From NCBI GenBank assembly GCA_903921455.1, contig CAIXPZ010000307.1, positions 1 through 48,982 on the forward strand: 48,982 nucleotides of DNA. The letters run 5' to 3'. Positions 23,430 through 32,101 of the stretch are shown piece by piece. The stretch is from an uncultured Verrucomicrobia subdivision 3 bacterium (GTDB lineage Bacteria; Verrucomicrobiota; Verrucomicrobiae; Limisphaerales; UBA11358). Below the pieces are notes generated by a model, which made no database searches, was not told the DNA's origin, and saw nothing but the letters and a program-made list of their open reading frames with translations. The position numbers and the translations under genes were made by a program. Each line of letters begins with the position of its first letter. The stretch's first letter is position 1.

Positions 23430-26180
23430 TTAGTAGGTGTAAGTGGCGGTGAACAGGTTGCTGTCGGCATCGTGCTCGACCTTGAACCCGACCTTGCGGC
23501 AGATGTGGTGCATGGCGTGGTTTTCGGCGAGCACCTGGCCGGAGATTTTCTCCAGCTTCTCCACGCGGCCGATCTCGATGAGCCGGCGCAGGAGTTCCGT
23601 GCCCAAGCCCTGACCGTGCCATTCGTCGCTGACGAGGACGGCGAACTCAGCATCGTTGTGCGCGTGCTGCTTGCTCAGGCGGCCCACGCCGAGGATTTTC
23701 TTCTCCTCGCCCTTGGCCACTTTGAGTTCGGCGACGAGGGCGATTTCGCGGTCGTAGTCATTGAAGCAGATGCGCGTCATGCGCTCATGCGCGACACGCT
23801 GGGAGAGTTTCAGCGCGGCGAAGTAGCGGTTGTAAACGCTCTCCTCGGACAACGTCTCGTGGAACTTCACCATCGCGGGTTCGTCTTCCGGCTTGATGGG
23901 GCGGATCATCGTGGGCGCCTTGTTTTTCATCTTCCACGGCGTCGCGTATTGGTTCGGATACGGGCGGATGGCGGAATGCGGCAACTGGCTTTCCGGCGTC
24001 TTGGGATCGTGCAGCACCACGCGGCCGTCAAGGGCGAAGATGCGTTCGGCGGAGACGAGCAGGGGATTGATGTCGATCTCGGAGATCCACGGCTGTTCGA
24101 CGACGAGCTGGCTGAAGCGCACCAGCAATTGCTCGAGCGCGGGGAGGTTGGTCGCCTTGCGGCCGCGCACGCCCTTGAGCGCGGTGTAGATCTTGGTGCG
24201 TTCCATCATGCGCCGCGCGAGCGTGGCGTTGAGCGGCGGCAGACCGAGCGCGCGGTCCTTGTAAACTTCGACCAGCTGGCCGCCGGTGCCGAAGAGGAGG
24301 ACGGGCCCGAACTGCGGGTCGATGCTGCTGCCGACGATGATTTCGTAGCCTTCGAGCTTGATCATCGGCTGCACGGTGACGCCGAGGAAATGTTCCTTGC
24401 CGACTTTCTTGGTGACGGAGGATTCAATCGCTTTCCACGCCTGGCGCACGGCGGAGGCGGTGCGGAGGTTCAGCTGGATGCCGCCGACGTCGGTCTTGTG
24501 GGTGATGGTCTCGGAATGGAGTTTCAGCACGACGGGGAAGCCGAGCCGGGCGGCTTGTTTCACCGCGTCGCTCTCGGTCGTGGCGATGTGCGTCTCGACG
24601 GTCGGAATGCCGTAGGCCGCGAGCAGCCGCTTGGATTCATACTCGGTGAGAATGGTGCGGCCGGACTTGCGGACCTCGGTGATGATGGCCGTGGCCTTGT
24701 CGCGGTCGATCTCGCCGCGCTCGTTTTCGGGCGCGTTGGCGGGGGTTTCGTAAAGCTGGCGCAGGTTCTCGCTGTAGCGCCACATATAATAGAACGACTT
24801 GGCGGCGCGGTCGGGATATTTGAATGTCGGGATGTTGGCGGCGTTAAGAATGTCTTCGCCCTTGGCCACGATGTCGGCGCCCATCCAACTCGCGATGACG
24901 GGCTTGTTCGGGATTTGGGCGTAAGGCTTGAGGCATTCGGCAGTGGCGGTCGGATCCGTCATCGCCTGCGGCGTGAGGATGACCAGGATGCCGTCGGTGT
25001 TCGGGTCTTTGGCCGCGATCTCCAGCGACTTGGCGTAAAGTTCCGGCTTGGCGTCGCCGATGATGTCCACGGGATTGTTGTGGCTCCACGTCGGCGGGAG
25101 AATGGCATTGAAGGCGGCCATGGTTTCCGGCGCGAGGTCGGCGAGTTGCGCGCCGCTGCCGATGAGCATGTCCGTGGCGATGACGCTGGGGCCGCCGGCA
25201 TTGGTGACGATGGTCAGGCGCGGGCCTTTCGGGCGCGGCTGTTTGCCGAGGACTTCGGCCATGTCGAACAATTCAGAGATCGCCTCGACGCGCAGCACGC
25301 CGACGCGCTGGAAGGCGGCTTGCAGCACTTCGTCGCTGCCCGTGAGCGAACCGGTGTGCGATGCGGCGGCCTTGGCGGCCGCCTCGGTGCGGCCGGGCTT
25401 GATGACGATGATGGGCTTGGTCAACGCGACTTCGCGCGCGGCCGACAGGAACGCGCGGGCGTCGCCGATGGATTCCATGTAGATGACAATGCTCTTGGTG
25501 TTTGGATCGTCACCGAGATGATTGATGAGATCGCCCCAGCCGACATCGAGCATCGAGCCGAGGGAAATGAACGCGCTGAAGCCGACGTTTTCCTTCAAGC
25601 TCCAGTCGAGAATCGCCGTGCAGAGCGCGCCGCTCTGGCTGATGAAGCCGACGCTCCCCGGCTTGGCCATGTCCGCGGCGAAGGTGGCGTTCAGTTTGGC
25701 GCCGGGCACCATCACGCCCAGGCAGTTTGGCCCGACGATGCGGATGCCCGCCTTCGTGGCTTCGCCCAAAACCTGACGTTCGAGTTCCACGCCCACGGGG
25801 CCGATTTCCTTGAAGCCGGCAGAAATGATGACAACGCCACGAACCCCGGCCTTGCCGCAGTCTTTGACAATGCCCGGCACGGTCGGCGGCGGGGTGATGA
25901 TGACGGCGAGGTCGGCCTTCTCGGGGAGGGCGGTGATGCTGGGATACGCCTTCACGCCGAGCACGGTGTCGCGCTTGGGATTGACGGGATAAATTTTACC
26001 GGGAAAACCGCCCTTGATCAGGTTTTCTAAAATCGTCCGGCCGACGCTGCCGGGCGTTTCAGTCGCGCCGATGACGGCGACGGACTTGGGGGAGAAGATG
26101 GGATCGAGTGGCCGGCGGCTGTGACGCAGAATGTCGTGCGCGGATTCGAGTTGGGCGGAGGAGTTGGAAACAGTAGTCAT
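23430..26180 (-). CDS. ADP-forming acyl-CoA synthetase fused to GNAT acetyltransferase (Pat/ACS type)
   Basis: The 916-residue protein has two modules. Residues 25-705 form the NDP-forming acyl-CoA synthetase fold: a CoA-binding Rossmann domain ([22 protein letters not shown]), ligase-CoA domains, and an ATP-grasp domain from about residue 510 ([35 protein letters not shown]). The C-terminal GNAT domain (about 755-905) has the acetyl-CoA motif [20 protein letters not shown]. Fusions of this order are bacterial Pat/YfiQ protein lysine acetyltransferases, which inactivate acetyl-CoA synthetase. Unlike E. coli Pat, the ASHTG motif containing His275, the residue phosphorylated in true ADP-forming acetyl-CoA synthetases, is present. 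It may therefore both acetylate proteins and make acyl-CoA. It lies alone, with its own terminator. Confidence 0.88.
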   Translation of the reverse strand: MTTVSNSSAQLESAHDILRHSRRPLDPIFSPKSVAVIGATETPGSVGRTILENLIKGGFPGKIYPVNPKRDTVLGVKAYPSITALPEKADLAVIITPPPTVPGIVKDCGKAGVRGVVIISAGFKEIGPVGVELERQVLGEATKAGIRIVGPNCLGVMVPGAKLNATFAADMAKPGSVGFISQSGALCTAILDWSLKENVGFSAFISLGSMLDVGWGDLINHLGDDPNTKSIVIYMESIGDARAFLSAAREVALTKPIIVIKPGRTEAAAKAAASHTGSLTGSDEVLQAAFQRVGVLRVEAISELFDMAEVLGKQPRPKGPRLTIVTNAGGPSVIATDMLIGSGAQLADLAPETMAAFNAILPPTWSHNNPVDIIGDAKPELYAKSLEIAAKDPNTDGILVILTPQAMTDPTATAECLKPYAQIPNKPVIASWMGADIVAKGEDILNAANIPTFKYPDRAAKSFYYMWRYSENLRQLYETPANAPENERGEIDRDKATAIITEVRKSGRTILTEYESKRLLAAYGIPTVETHIATTESDAVKQAARLGFPVVLKLHSETITHKTDVGGIQLNLRTASAVRQAWKAIESSVTKKVGKEHFLGVTVQPMIKLEGYEIIVGSSIDPQFGPVLLFGTGGQLVEVYKDRALGLPPLNATLARRMMERTKIYTALKGVRGRKATNLPALEQLLVRFSQLVVEQPWISEIDINPLLVSAERIFALDGRVVLHDPKTPESQLPHSAIRPYPNQYATPWKMKNKAPTMIRPIKPEDEPAMVKFHETLSEESVYNRYFAALKLSQRVAHERMTRICFNDYDREIALVAELKVAKGEEKKILGVGRLSKQHAHNDAEFAVLVSDEWHGQGLGTELLRRLIEIGRVEKLEKISGQVLAENHAMHHICRKVGFKVEHDADSNLFTATYTY

Positions 26181-26322
26181 AATGATCTTGGCAAAGTTAA
26201 TATTTCAATTACTCGGCAGAAAATGGCAGCGAACCGGAGCTGCGACTTCCCGACTTTTGCTAAATCATCACCCTGAATTGTTATCCGGGTGTGCCAACCG
26301 CAAAAAATGACCAGTTGAGTGA

Positions 26323-26997
26323 TTACGTCTGACCGTGGGCATCCACCCAGCGCACCGCGTAGCGCACGAGGTCCGGCGCGGTTTTGACGCCCAGTTTCTC
26401 CTTGAGGTGGGCGCGGTGAGCTTCCACGGTCTTGATGCTCAAATGCAGTTGCTCGGAAATGGCGCGGGTGCCGACGCCCCGGCCGATGAGTTGAAACACT
26501 TCAAACTCGCGGTCGGAAAGTTTGGCGACGGGCGAACTGGCGTATTCCGGTTGCCGGCCGGAAAAGATTTCCAGAATACGTGACGACAGGTTGCCGCTCA
26601 CATATAAGTGGCCGGCGAGCACCTGGCGGATGGCGGCGAGGAATTTTTGTCCGCCTTCCTGTTTCATGATGTAACCACGGCCGCCCGCGCGCAGCACGCG
26701 CTCGGCGTAGAGCATTTCATCGTGCATTGAGACAACGAGGATGGTCAGTTCGGGGCGTAGTGCGAGGAGATCCTTGATCAACTCCAAACCGTTCTTGTCC
26801 GGCAGGGAAATGTCGAGCAGGGCGAGATCAAATTTTTGCTTCGCCACGAGGTCGATGGCCTGACCCGCGTTGTCGGCTTCGGCGATGACTTTCAGGTCGC
26901 GTTCATTGTTGATCAACTGCGCGAGTCCGGTGCGCATCATCGGGTGGTCGTCCACGATAAGGATGCGCTTGGCAGGTTTGGGGATTTTGACAGCCAT
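26323..26997 (-). CDS. NarL/FixJ-type response regulator
   Basis: A 224-residue regulator. The receiver (residues 10-130) has Asp16-Asp17 (VDDH), phospho-acceptor Asp62 (LLDISLPDKNG), a conserved Ser in LVVSMHDE and Lys in GYIMKQEGG. A LuxR-type HTH follows at about 155-220 (LSDREFEVFQLIGRGVGTRAISEQLHLSIKTVEAHRAHLKEKLG). The histidine kinase gene is 3 bases upstream, so the pair is a two-component system. The DNA target is unknown. A linker of some 25 residues joins the domains. Part of a three-gene operon headed by the PocR-AraC gene. Confidence 0.95.
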   Translation of the reverse strand: MAVKIPKPAKRILIVDDHPMMRTGLAQLINNERDLKVIAEADNAGQAIDLVAKQKFDLALLDISLPDKNGLELIKDLLALRPELTILVVSMHDEMLYAERVLRAGGRGYIMKQEGGQKFLAAIRQVLAGHLYVSGNLSSRILEIFSGRQPEYASSPVAKLSDREFEVFQLIGRGVGTRAISEQLHLSIKTVEAHRAHLKEKLGVKTAPDLVRYAVRWVDAHGQT

Positions 26998-27000
26998 GGT

Positions 27001-28164
27001 TCAACGTTTTTTGGGGGCGGCGATAATGACGCTGGTGCCGCCGGCGGGTTGCTGTTCAATGGTTAAAGACCCGCCGACCATGCCGATGCGGGATTGCATG
27101 ATGCGCAAGCCCATGCCGGTGCCGCCGGATAATTTTTCGGGAAAGCCCCCGCCATTGTCGTTTACCTGCAAGTGCAGGTGGCTGGCGCTTTCGCGAAGCT
27201 CAATGGCAATGTGCTTCGCCTTGCCGTGCTTGATGGCGTTGGAAACCGCTTCTTGTGCGATGCGAAAAAGATGCGTCGCCGCTGCGTGGTCGTCAAATTT
27301 AATGATTTCGGGGCAGGAAAACTTGCAGTGCACGCGGAACATCTTTTCCGTGTTCAGGGCCAGTTCGGTCAGCGCGGACATAAGGCCTTCCGATTCGAGC
27401 GTGACCGGCGAAAGTCCGCGCGCCAGCAGCCGTGTCTGGCTGATCGCATCGCGCACGGCCTTGGCGATGTCGTTGGCGCGGGCGGCGGCGGCCTTGGATT
27501 TGGGGGCGAGTTTTTGCGCCAGCACCTGGCTCAGCATCTCGATGCCGGCCAGATGCTGGCAGAGACCGTCATGCAAGTCCTGACCGATGCGCCGCTGTTC
27601 GCGCTCGCTGATTTCCAGGATTTCCTTTTCCAGCCGCTTGCGTTCGGTGATGTCGCGGATGAAGCCCGTGAAAATTCGTCGGTCGGTCAGCTTTACTTCG
27701 CTGACGGATAGGTCAATGGGAAACAGGGTGCCGTCTTTTTTGCGGGCAAATGTCTCGCGCCCGATGCCGATGATCTTGGCCTGGCCGGTGTGCTTGTAAT
27801 TTGCGACGTAGCCGTCATGTTGTTCGCGATGCGGCGTGGCCATCAGCACCTTGACGTTCTTGCCGATGACTTCGGCGGCTTGATAGCCGAAGATTTTTTC
27901 CGAGGCGGGATTGAACGACTCGATGGTGCCGCGCTCGTCAATGGTGATGATGCCCTCGACGGCCGTTTCCAAGATGGCGCGAAGGCGCTCCTCGCGGTCA
28001 TGCACGGCCGACTCGGAAGTGGCCAGCCGCTTTGCGTCTGACAGTTTTTTGTTTTCCATCATCCCGTTGTTGGCGGGAATATCGGAAATTTGCCGGCCAA
28101 AGCCAATGCCAATCGTGGAGTCAAAAATGACCCGTGACTTGCCTGCCGATTGACGCTTGGGCAT
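27001..28164 (-). CDS. Soluble PAS histidine kinase with FixL-like sensor domain
   Basis: The 387-residue kinase has no transmembrane segment. A PAS domain at about residues 60-180 is followed by HisKA_3 (EREQRRIGQDLHDGLCQHLAG, phospho-acceptor His198) and a NarX/DegS-type HATPase (EAVSNAIKHGKA, DNGGGFPEK, GTGMGLRIMQSRIG). In the PAS domain the segment REQHDGYVANYKHTGQAKIIGIGRETF aligns with rhizobial FixL. His116 falls on the haem-ligand histidine and Arg136, exactly 20 residues later, on the oxygen-contacting arginine. The kinase could therefore sense oxygen through haem, although the motif is also found in PAS domains not proven to bind haem. ATG 28164 is used; an earlier TTG is in frame, and a later ATG pair near residue 36 could also serve. 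The response regulator starts 3 bases downstream. Confidence 0.88.
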   Translation of the reverse strand: MPKRQSAGKSRVIFDSTIGIGFGRQISDIPANNGMMENKKLSDAKRLATSESAVHDREERLRAILETAVEGIITIDERGTIESFNPASEKIFGYQAAEVIGKNVKVLMATPHREQHDGYVANYKHTGQAKIIGIGRETFARKKDGTLFPIDLSVSEVKLTDRRIFTGFIRDITERKRLEKEILEISEREQRRIGQDLHDGLCQHLAGIEMLSQVLAQKLAPKSKAAAARANDIAKAVRDAISQTRLLARGLSPVTLESEGLMSALTELALNTEKMFRVHCKFSCPEIIKFDDHAAATHLFRIAQEAVSNAIKHGKAKHIAIELRESASHLHLQVNDNGGGFPEKLSGGTGMGLRIMQSRIGMVGGSLTIEQQPAGGTSVIIAAPKKR

Positions 28165-28173
28165 CAAATCCGG

Positions 28174-29148
28174 TTAGTGGGCGAGTAATTGCGCGCGGTA
28201 TTCGGTGGGCGACTGGCCGAGAATCTTCTTGAATACGCGGTTGAAATGCGTGAGCGACTGAAAGCCGACCTCGAAGGCGATTTCGCTGACCCGCAGATTG
28301 GGGTTCAAGAGCAGGTTCTTGGATTTCTCAATGCGGACGCGGGCAACATAGTCGGTAAAGTTAATGCCGGTGATTTTCTTGAACATCTTGCAGAAGTAAT
28401 AGCTGCTCATGTTCACTGCTTTGGCGACCTGGCCCAGCTTGATCTCCTCGGTCTGGTGCTCGTGGATGTAGGCGCGCGCCTTGGTGATGACCGGCGGTTC
28501 GGAATTTTCCTGCTGGATGAACACTTGATTGCTCAGCATGGCAAGATGTTGTGCAAATATTGATAGGAGCTTCACGGCTGACTCGTGTTCTTTGGGGGAG
28601 ACAACTTTGCCGGAAAAAAATGCTTTGCGCAGTGCTTCGCGAGGCACATCCAAACCCCACTTCTCGCAGAGGTGCGCCGCTTTATTGAACTGGGCTTCGG
28701 TGGGTTTCTTGCGGAACACCTGCCCGATTTGCAAAAAGCCGACCAGCCGGTCGCTCATGCGCACCGGCACGGCCGTGTCCGACAGGCCCACCGGGCAAAC
28801 CACGGTGTCGGCTTCGTTGGCGGCCTGCTGGCACAGGTGTTCCTGCACTTGCAGGCACGCGGCGCACGCGCGGCTTTTTTTGGAGATGAGCGCGCAGAAG
28901 GCGTTTTCGTTGCGCTTGCCGTGGTGCGGCAGCTGCCAGGTCTCCACTGGCTGCAACGCGATGGGCAGGCCGGTCATATCGCCGAACGCCCGCTCGTAAT
29001 CCCGGTAGATCCGGGAGTTCGTGAGCGCATCCACCAGCGCGCGGTTGCTGGTGCTGTTTTCGGAGGGTGCGCCGTTAGTGAAATTATTGAGGGATTGGTT
29101 GGTGATCGCCTCAGTGTTGGTTTCTGGTTGAGCAAATTTTGTTTGCAT
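28174..29148 (-). CDS. PocR-domain AraC-family transcriptional activator
   Basis: The 324-residue regulator has a PocR ligand-binding domain at about residues 40-215 with a cysteine-rich patch: Cys85, Cys95, Cys98, Cys106 and Cys118 (FCALISKKSRACAACLQ, TVVCPVGLSD). An AraC HTH pair follows at about 222-322 (EIKLGQVAKAVNMSSYYFCKMFKKITGINFTDYVARVRIEKSKNLL, then a second HTH ending FNRVFKKILGQSPTEYR). PocR domains sense small organic molecules, 1,2-propanediol in Salmonella; the clustered cysteines might bind a metal or redox group, which is inference. It heads an operon with kinase and response regulator, 9 bases before the kinase start. The start is ATG 29148. Confidence 0.88.
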   Translation of the reverse strand: MQTKFAQPETNTEAITNQSLNNFTNGAPSENSTSNRALVDALTNSRIYRDYERAFGDMTGLPIALQPVETWQLPHHGKRNENAFCALISKKSRACAACLQVQEHLCQQAANEADTVVCPVGLSDTAVPVRMSDRLVGFLQIGQVFRKKPTEAQFNKAAHLCEKWGLDVPREALRKAFFSGKVVSPKEHESAVKLLSIFAQHLAMLSNQVFIQQENSEPPVITKARAYIHEHQTEEIKLGQVAKAVNMSSYYFCKMFKKITGINFTDYVARVRIEKSKNLLLNPNLRVSEIAFEVGFQSLTHFNRVFKKILGQSPTEYRAQLLAH

Positions 29149-29235
29149 GACGACAATTTAAGCAAAGACCTCGCATCCAACAATTGGGAGAACCCCTGAT
29201 TGAATGTAGTCGAATCCGAACTATATATAAGGGAT

Positions 29236-29250
29236 ACCCCTACTTGGGGT
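29236..29250. promoter_or_regulatory. Inverted repeat ACCCC/GGGGT in the region before the PocR-AraC gene
   Basis: ACCCC (29236-29240) and GGGGT (29246-29250) flank a 5-base loop, next to an A/T-rich CTATATATAA segment (29221-29230). It may be an operator for the PocR-AraC unit. Evidence is only the symmetry and location. Confidence 0.3.
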
Positions 29251-29306
29251 GGATCTAAAATCTGTCGGCCTTTGCCGTGCCGCCGCCGGCTGAAGAGCCA
29301 TGGGCA

Positions 29307-29332
29307 TGGCCTGATTGGCTTAAATCAGGCCA
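29307..29332 (-). terminator. Stem-loop at the bioA stop codon
   Basis: TGGCCTGATT (29307-29316) pairs with AATCAGGCCA (29323-29332). The stem includes the end of bioA (stop at 29325-29327). No T-run follows on the minus strand, so it is a weak or regulatory stem. Confidence 0.45.
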
Positions 29333-30851
29333 GCCTCGCGACGCCTTCAGCCAGTGCGCCAACAATTGTCTGCACCTGTGCCCGGGTGGTGCAATACGGG
29401 GGCACCAGCACAATCACATTGCCCACCGGCCGGGTCAGCACGCCGCGCTGCGCCATGGCCTCGCACACGCGGATCCCCGCCCGCTCGCGCAACGCAAATG
29501 GTTCACGCGTCCGCCAATTTTTGACTAGTTCCACGCCGGCCACCAAGCCCACCTGCCGGATGTCACCGACGTTTGGCAGCGCCCAGAGAGTTTGCAGTTC
29601 CGTGTGCAGATAATTTTGCAGCCGCGCGCGTTGCCGCACCGTGGCGGCGGTGGTCAATATATCCAGGCTCGCCAATGCCGCCGCTGCGCCGAGCTGGTTG
29701 CCGGTGAAACTGTGGCCGTGGAAGAAGGTCTTGAACTCCTCGTATTCGCCCAGGAACGCATCGAAAACCTTTTGCGTTGTCAGCGTTGCCGCCATCGGCA
29801 GGTAGCCGCCGGTCAAACCTTTGGCCACGCACAGGAAATCCGGCGTCACGCCAACGCGCGCGGTGGCAAAAAGTTTTGCTGCCGTCGGCCGCCGGGTGAT
29901 TTTGGAAATATTTTCGTACCCGTGGCACGACCCGCCGGTGCGGCCAAAGCCGGTCATCACCTCGTCGGCAATCAAAAGCGCGCCGTGGCGGCGGGCGATG
30001 TCTGTGACTTGTCCGAGCCAGCCGCTGGGTTGCGGAATCATTCCCGCCGCGCCCTGCATCAAGGGCTCGAACACGAACGCCGCGTAAGGATTGCCTTTCG
30101 TTTTCTGTGCGCAGAACTTTTTTTCCACCAGGCTGACGCATTCCCAATTGCACTTGCGATATTTGCGCGCGTCGGCGCGTTCCGGCTTCGCCCGGTTGAA
30201 TGGACAGCGATAGCAGTAGGGTGACATGACCTTGTCCGTTTTGAACAGCATTCCGCCGTAAGCCGAGTGAAATAAATCAATGTGCCCGAGCGATACCGCC
30301 CCGATGGTGTCGCCGTGATAGGCGCCGTCGAGGGAAAGGAATCTGGGTTTTGCGGCCCGCGCGGACGGGCGCCCCGCCGGCTTGCGGGCGCGCAGGGTGT
30401 ATTGGTATGCCAGCTTCAGCGCCACTTCCACCGCGGTGGATCCGTTGTCGCTGAAAAATACTTTTTCCAGTTTGGGGTTTTGAATGCTTGATGGTGGCCT
30501 GCCCCTGCCTGGGCCGTGGCCGCGGAGCTCCGCCCTGCGTGCTCCGCCCTCCGCCAGCTTTACCAGTCGCTGGGCTAGGAGGCTCGCCGGTTCGTTCGCA
30601 AATCCCAGCGCGGAACTATGCGCGATCTTGTTCAGCTGCCGGCGGATTGCGGCATTGATTTTTGGATGTTGGTGTCCGTGGAGGTTGGTCCAGATGGAGG
30701 CGTTGGCGTCGAGATATTTGTTGCCGCGAGCATCGCGCAGCATCGCGCCCTGGCCGCCGGTGATGACAATTGGCTCGCGCCGCAGCCAGTCTCGCATCTG
30801 CGTGAACGGATGCCATACGTGCGCATGGTCGAGTTGGGCGAGCTGGTGCAT
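29325..30851 (-). CDS. bioA: Adenosylmethionine-8-amino-7-oxononanoate aminotransferase, with insertions
   Basis: The PLP enzyme makes 7,8-diaminononanoate from KAPA with S-adenosylmethionine as amino donor, the third biotin step. The pattern is clear: HVWHPFTQMRDW (residues 11-22), WTNLHGHQHPKI, FFSDNGSTAVEVALK, the ADEVMTGFGRTG cofactor loop (Asp296) and Lys344 in CVAKGLTGGYLP. At about 508 residues it is some 60-80 longer than usual. Extra segments lie at about 102-125 (basic, Gly/Pro-rich), 158-168 and 314-334. A cysteine cluster (YCYRCPFN, CNWEC) at 213-238 is also present. The first insertion is encoded by repetitive GC-rich DNA. ATG 30851 is chosen; TTG 30872, two bases after bioF, is the alternative. 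Confidence 0.9.
   Translation of the reverse strand: MHQLAQLDHAHVWHPFTQMRDWLRREPIVITGGQGAMLRDARGNKYLDANASIWTNLHGHQHPKINAAIRRQLNKIAHSSALGFANEPASLLAQRLVKLAEGGARRAELRGHGPGRGRPPSSIQNPKLEKVFFSDNGSTAVEVALKLAYQYTLRARKPAGRPSARAAKPRFLSLDGAYHGDTIGAVSLGHIDLFHSAYGGMLFKTDKVMSPYCYRCPFNRAKPERADARKYRKCNWECVSLVEKKFCAQKTKGNPYAAFVFEPLMQGAAGMIPQPSGWLGQVTDIARRHGALLIADEVMTGFGRTGGSCHGYENISKITRRPTAAKLFATARVGVTPDFLCVAKGLTGGYLPMAATLTTQKVFDAFLGEYEEFKTFFHGHSFTGNQLGAAAALASLDILTTAATVRQRARLQNYLHTELQTLWALPNVGDIRQVGLVAGVELVKNWRTREPFALRERAGIRVCEAMAQRGVLTRPVGNVIVLVPPYCTTRAQVQTIVGALAEGVARLA
30500..30556. repeat. GC-rich palindromic insertion within bioA
   Basis: This segment encodes the extra ARRAELRGHGPGRGRPP stretch of bioA. 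It holds a perfect palindrome GCGGAGCTCCGC (30522-30533), and on the minus strand GGGCGGAGC occurs twice, about 15 bases apart. It keeps the reading frame. No other copy was noticed in the window. Confidence 0.5.
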
Positions 30852-30874
30852 GGCCAGAGTTTGGGGTGTCAATT

Positions 30875-32056
30875 TTAAATTTTCAGTTGAGCCAGCGCGG
30901 CGGTCAGTTGCAATACGTCGGCCTTTGAGTGGGCGGCGGTCAGAGTGATTCGCAGCCGCGCCGCGCCGCGGGCAACGGTTGGATAACGGATGGCCGGGAC
31001 AAAAATATTCTGCTCGCGCAATGTTGTCGCGGCCGCCAGCGTCTTGGTCTCGTCGCCGATGATGATCGGGTGGATCGGCCCGGCTAGGGCGGAGTGCGGC
31101 CGGTCGAGTGTGGAGTAGAAGTCATCCGCACACCCTTTGACGCGTTCGCGGAGGGCTTCGCCCTCGGCCGATTGCGCGATCTCGATTCCGGCCGCGGCGG
31201 CGGCGGCGGCGGCGGGAACCGGCGCGGTGCTGAATATGAAGCTGCGGGCCCGGTTGATGAGGAAATCAACCAGCGCGCGACTGCCGCCGATGTAACCGCC
31301 GCTGGCGCCCAGCGCCTTGCCCAGCGTGCCCATCTGGATTTCAATCTGGTTGCTGACGCCAAGGGCATCGGCAAGGCCGCGTCCGGCGTGGCCGAGGATA
31401 CCCGTGGCGTGCGCTTCATCCACCATGAGCCATGCGCCGTATTTTTCTTTGAGGGCCACGATTTCCCGCAGCGGGGCGGCGTCGCCATCCATGCTGAAGA
31501 TGGACTCAGTGACAATGAGGATTTTTGTTTCCGGCTGCTGGCGGCGGATGTTCTCGCTGGCCCACTTCAATTTGTCTTCCAAATCGTTAAGGTCGTTATG
31601 GCCAATGATGCGGAGCTTGGCCCCGGAAAGTCTGGCGGCATCCACGATGCAGGCGTGAACCAGTCTGTCGAGAATCAGAATATCGCCCTTGCCAACGAGG
31701 GCGGTGATGGTGCCGGCGGCGGCCGCGTAGCCGGTGGCAAACGTCAGGGCGGCCTCGGTTTTTTTGAAGGCGGCCAGCGCTGCTTCCAGTTTGTGAAATG
31801 GTGCGAGCGATCCGCCGATGAGTCGCGATCCGCCGGCGCCGGCGCCGAACTGTTCCACGGCTCGAATGGCGGCAGTTTTTAGTTCCGGGTGATTGGCAAG
31901 GCCAAGGTAATCGTTGGATGAAAAATTAAGAAAATTTTTGCCGCCGATTTGGATACGCGGGCCGGTCGCGGAATCCACGCGGTGCAGTTCGCGGAACAGA
32001 CTCTGGTCCCGAAGTGCGGCGAGGCGCTGGTTAAGTTCGTCGGCAAACGAATTCAT
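30875..32056 (-). CDS. bioF: 8-amino-7-oxononanoate synthase
   Basis: The 393-residue PLP enzyme condenses pimeloyl thioester with alanine to give KAPA, the step before BioA. The alpha-oxoamine synthase features are FSSNDYLGLANHP (residues 46-58), GAGAGGSRLIGG, VDEAHATGILGHAGRG and the Lys-containing TLGKALGASGGYIGG. The start is set at ATG 32056 because the ATG at 32074 lies inside a CACAGATAA repeat. An Ala-rich helix of about ten alanines occurs near residue 280. bioA follows two or more bases downstream, forming a bioF-bioA pair; bioB, bioC and bioD are not in the window. Confidence 0.95.
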   Translation of the reverse strand: MNSFADELNQRLAALRDQSLFRELHRVDSATGPRIQIGGKNFLNFSSNDYLGLANHPELKTAAIRAVEQFGAGAGGSRLIGGSLAPFHKLEAALAAFKKTEAALTFATGYAAAAGTITALVGKGDILILDRLVHACIVDAARLSGAKLRIIGHNDLNDLEDKLKWASENIRRQQPETKILIVTESIFSMDGDAAPLREIVALKEKYGAWLMVDEAHATGILGHAGRGLADALGVSNQIEIQMGTLGKALGASGGYIGGSRALVDFLINRARSFIFSTAPVPAAAAAAAAGIEIAQSAEGEALRERVKGCADDFYSTLDRPHSALAGPIHPIIIGDETKTLAAATTLREQNIFVPAIRYPTVARGAARLRITLTAAHSKADVLQLTAALAQLKI

Positions 32057-32061
32057 TTTGC

Positions 32062-32080
32062 CACAGATAATCACAGATAA
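32062..32080. repeat. CACAGATAA dispersed repeat
   Basis: CACAGATAA at 32062-32070 and 32072-32080, 10-base period, between bioF and the amidohydrolase gene. It matches the type at 8603-8622. Confidence 0.55.
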
Positions 32081-32101
32081 ACCCGGATGGGAAGCCGGGT
32101 G

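Noticed and set aside
23364..26030. 888-codon open frame on the plus strand
   Set aside because: Antisense shadow of the acyl-CoA synthetase/GNAT gene; it is repetitive in His/Arg/Gly and has no family signature.
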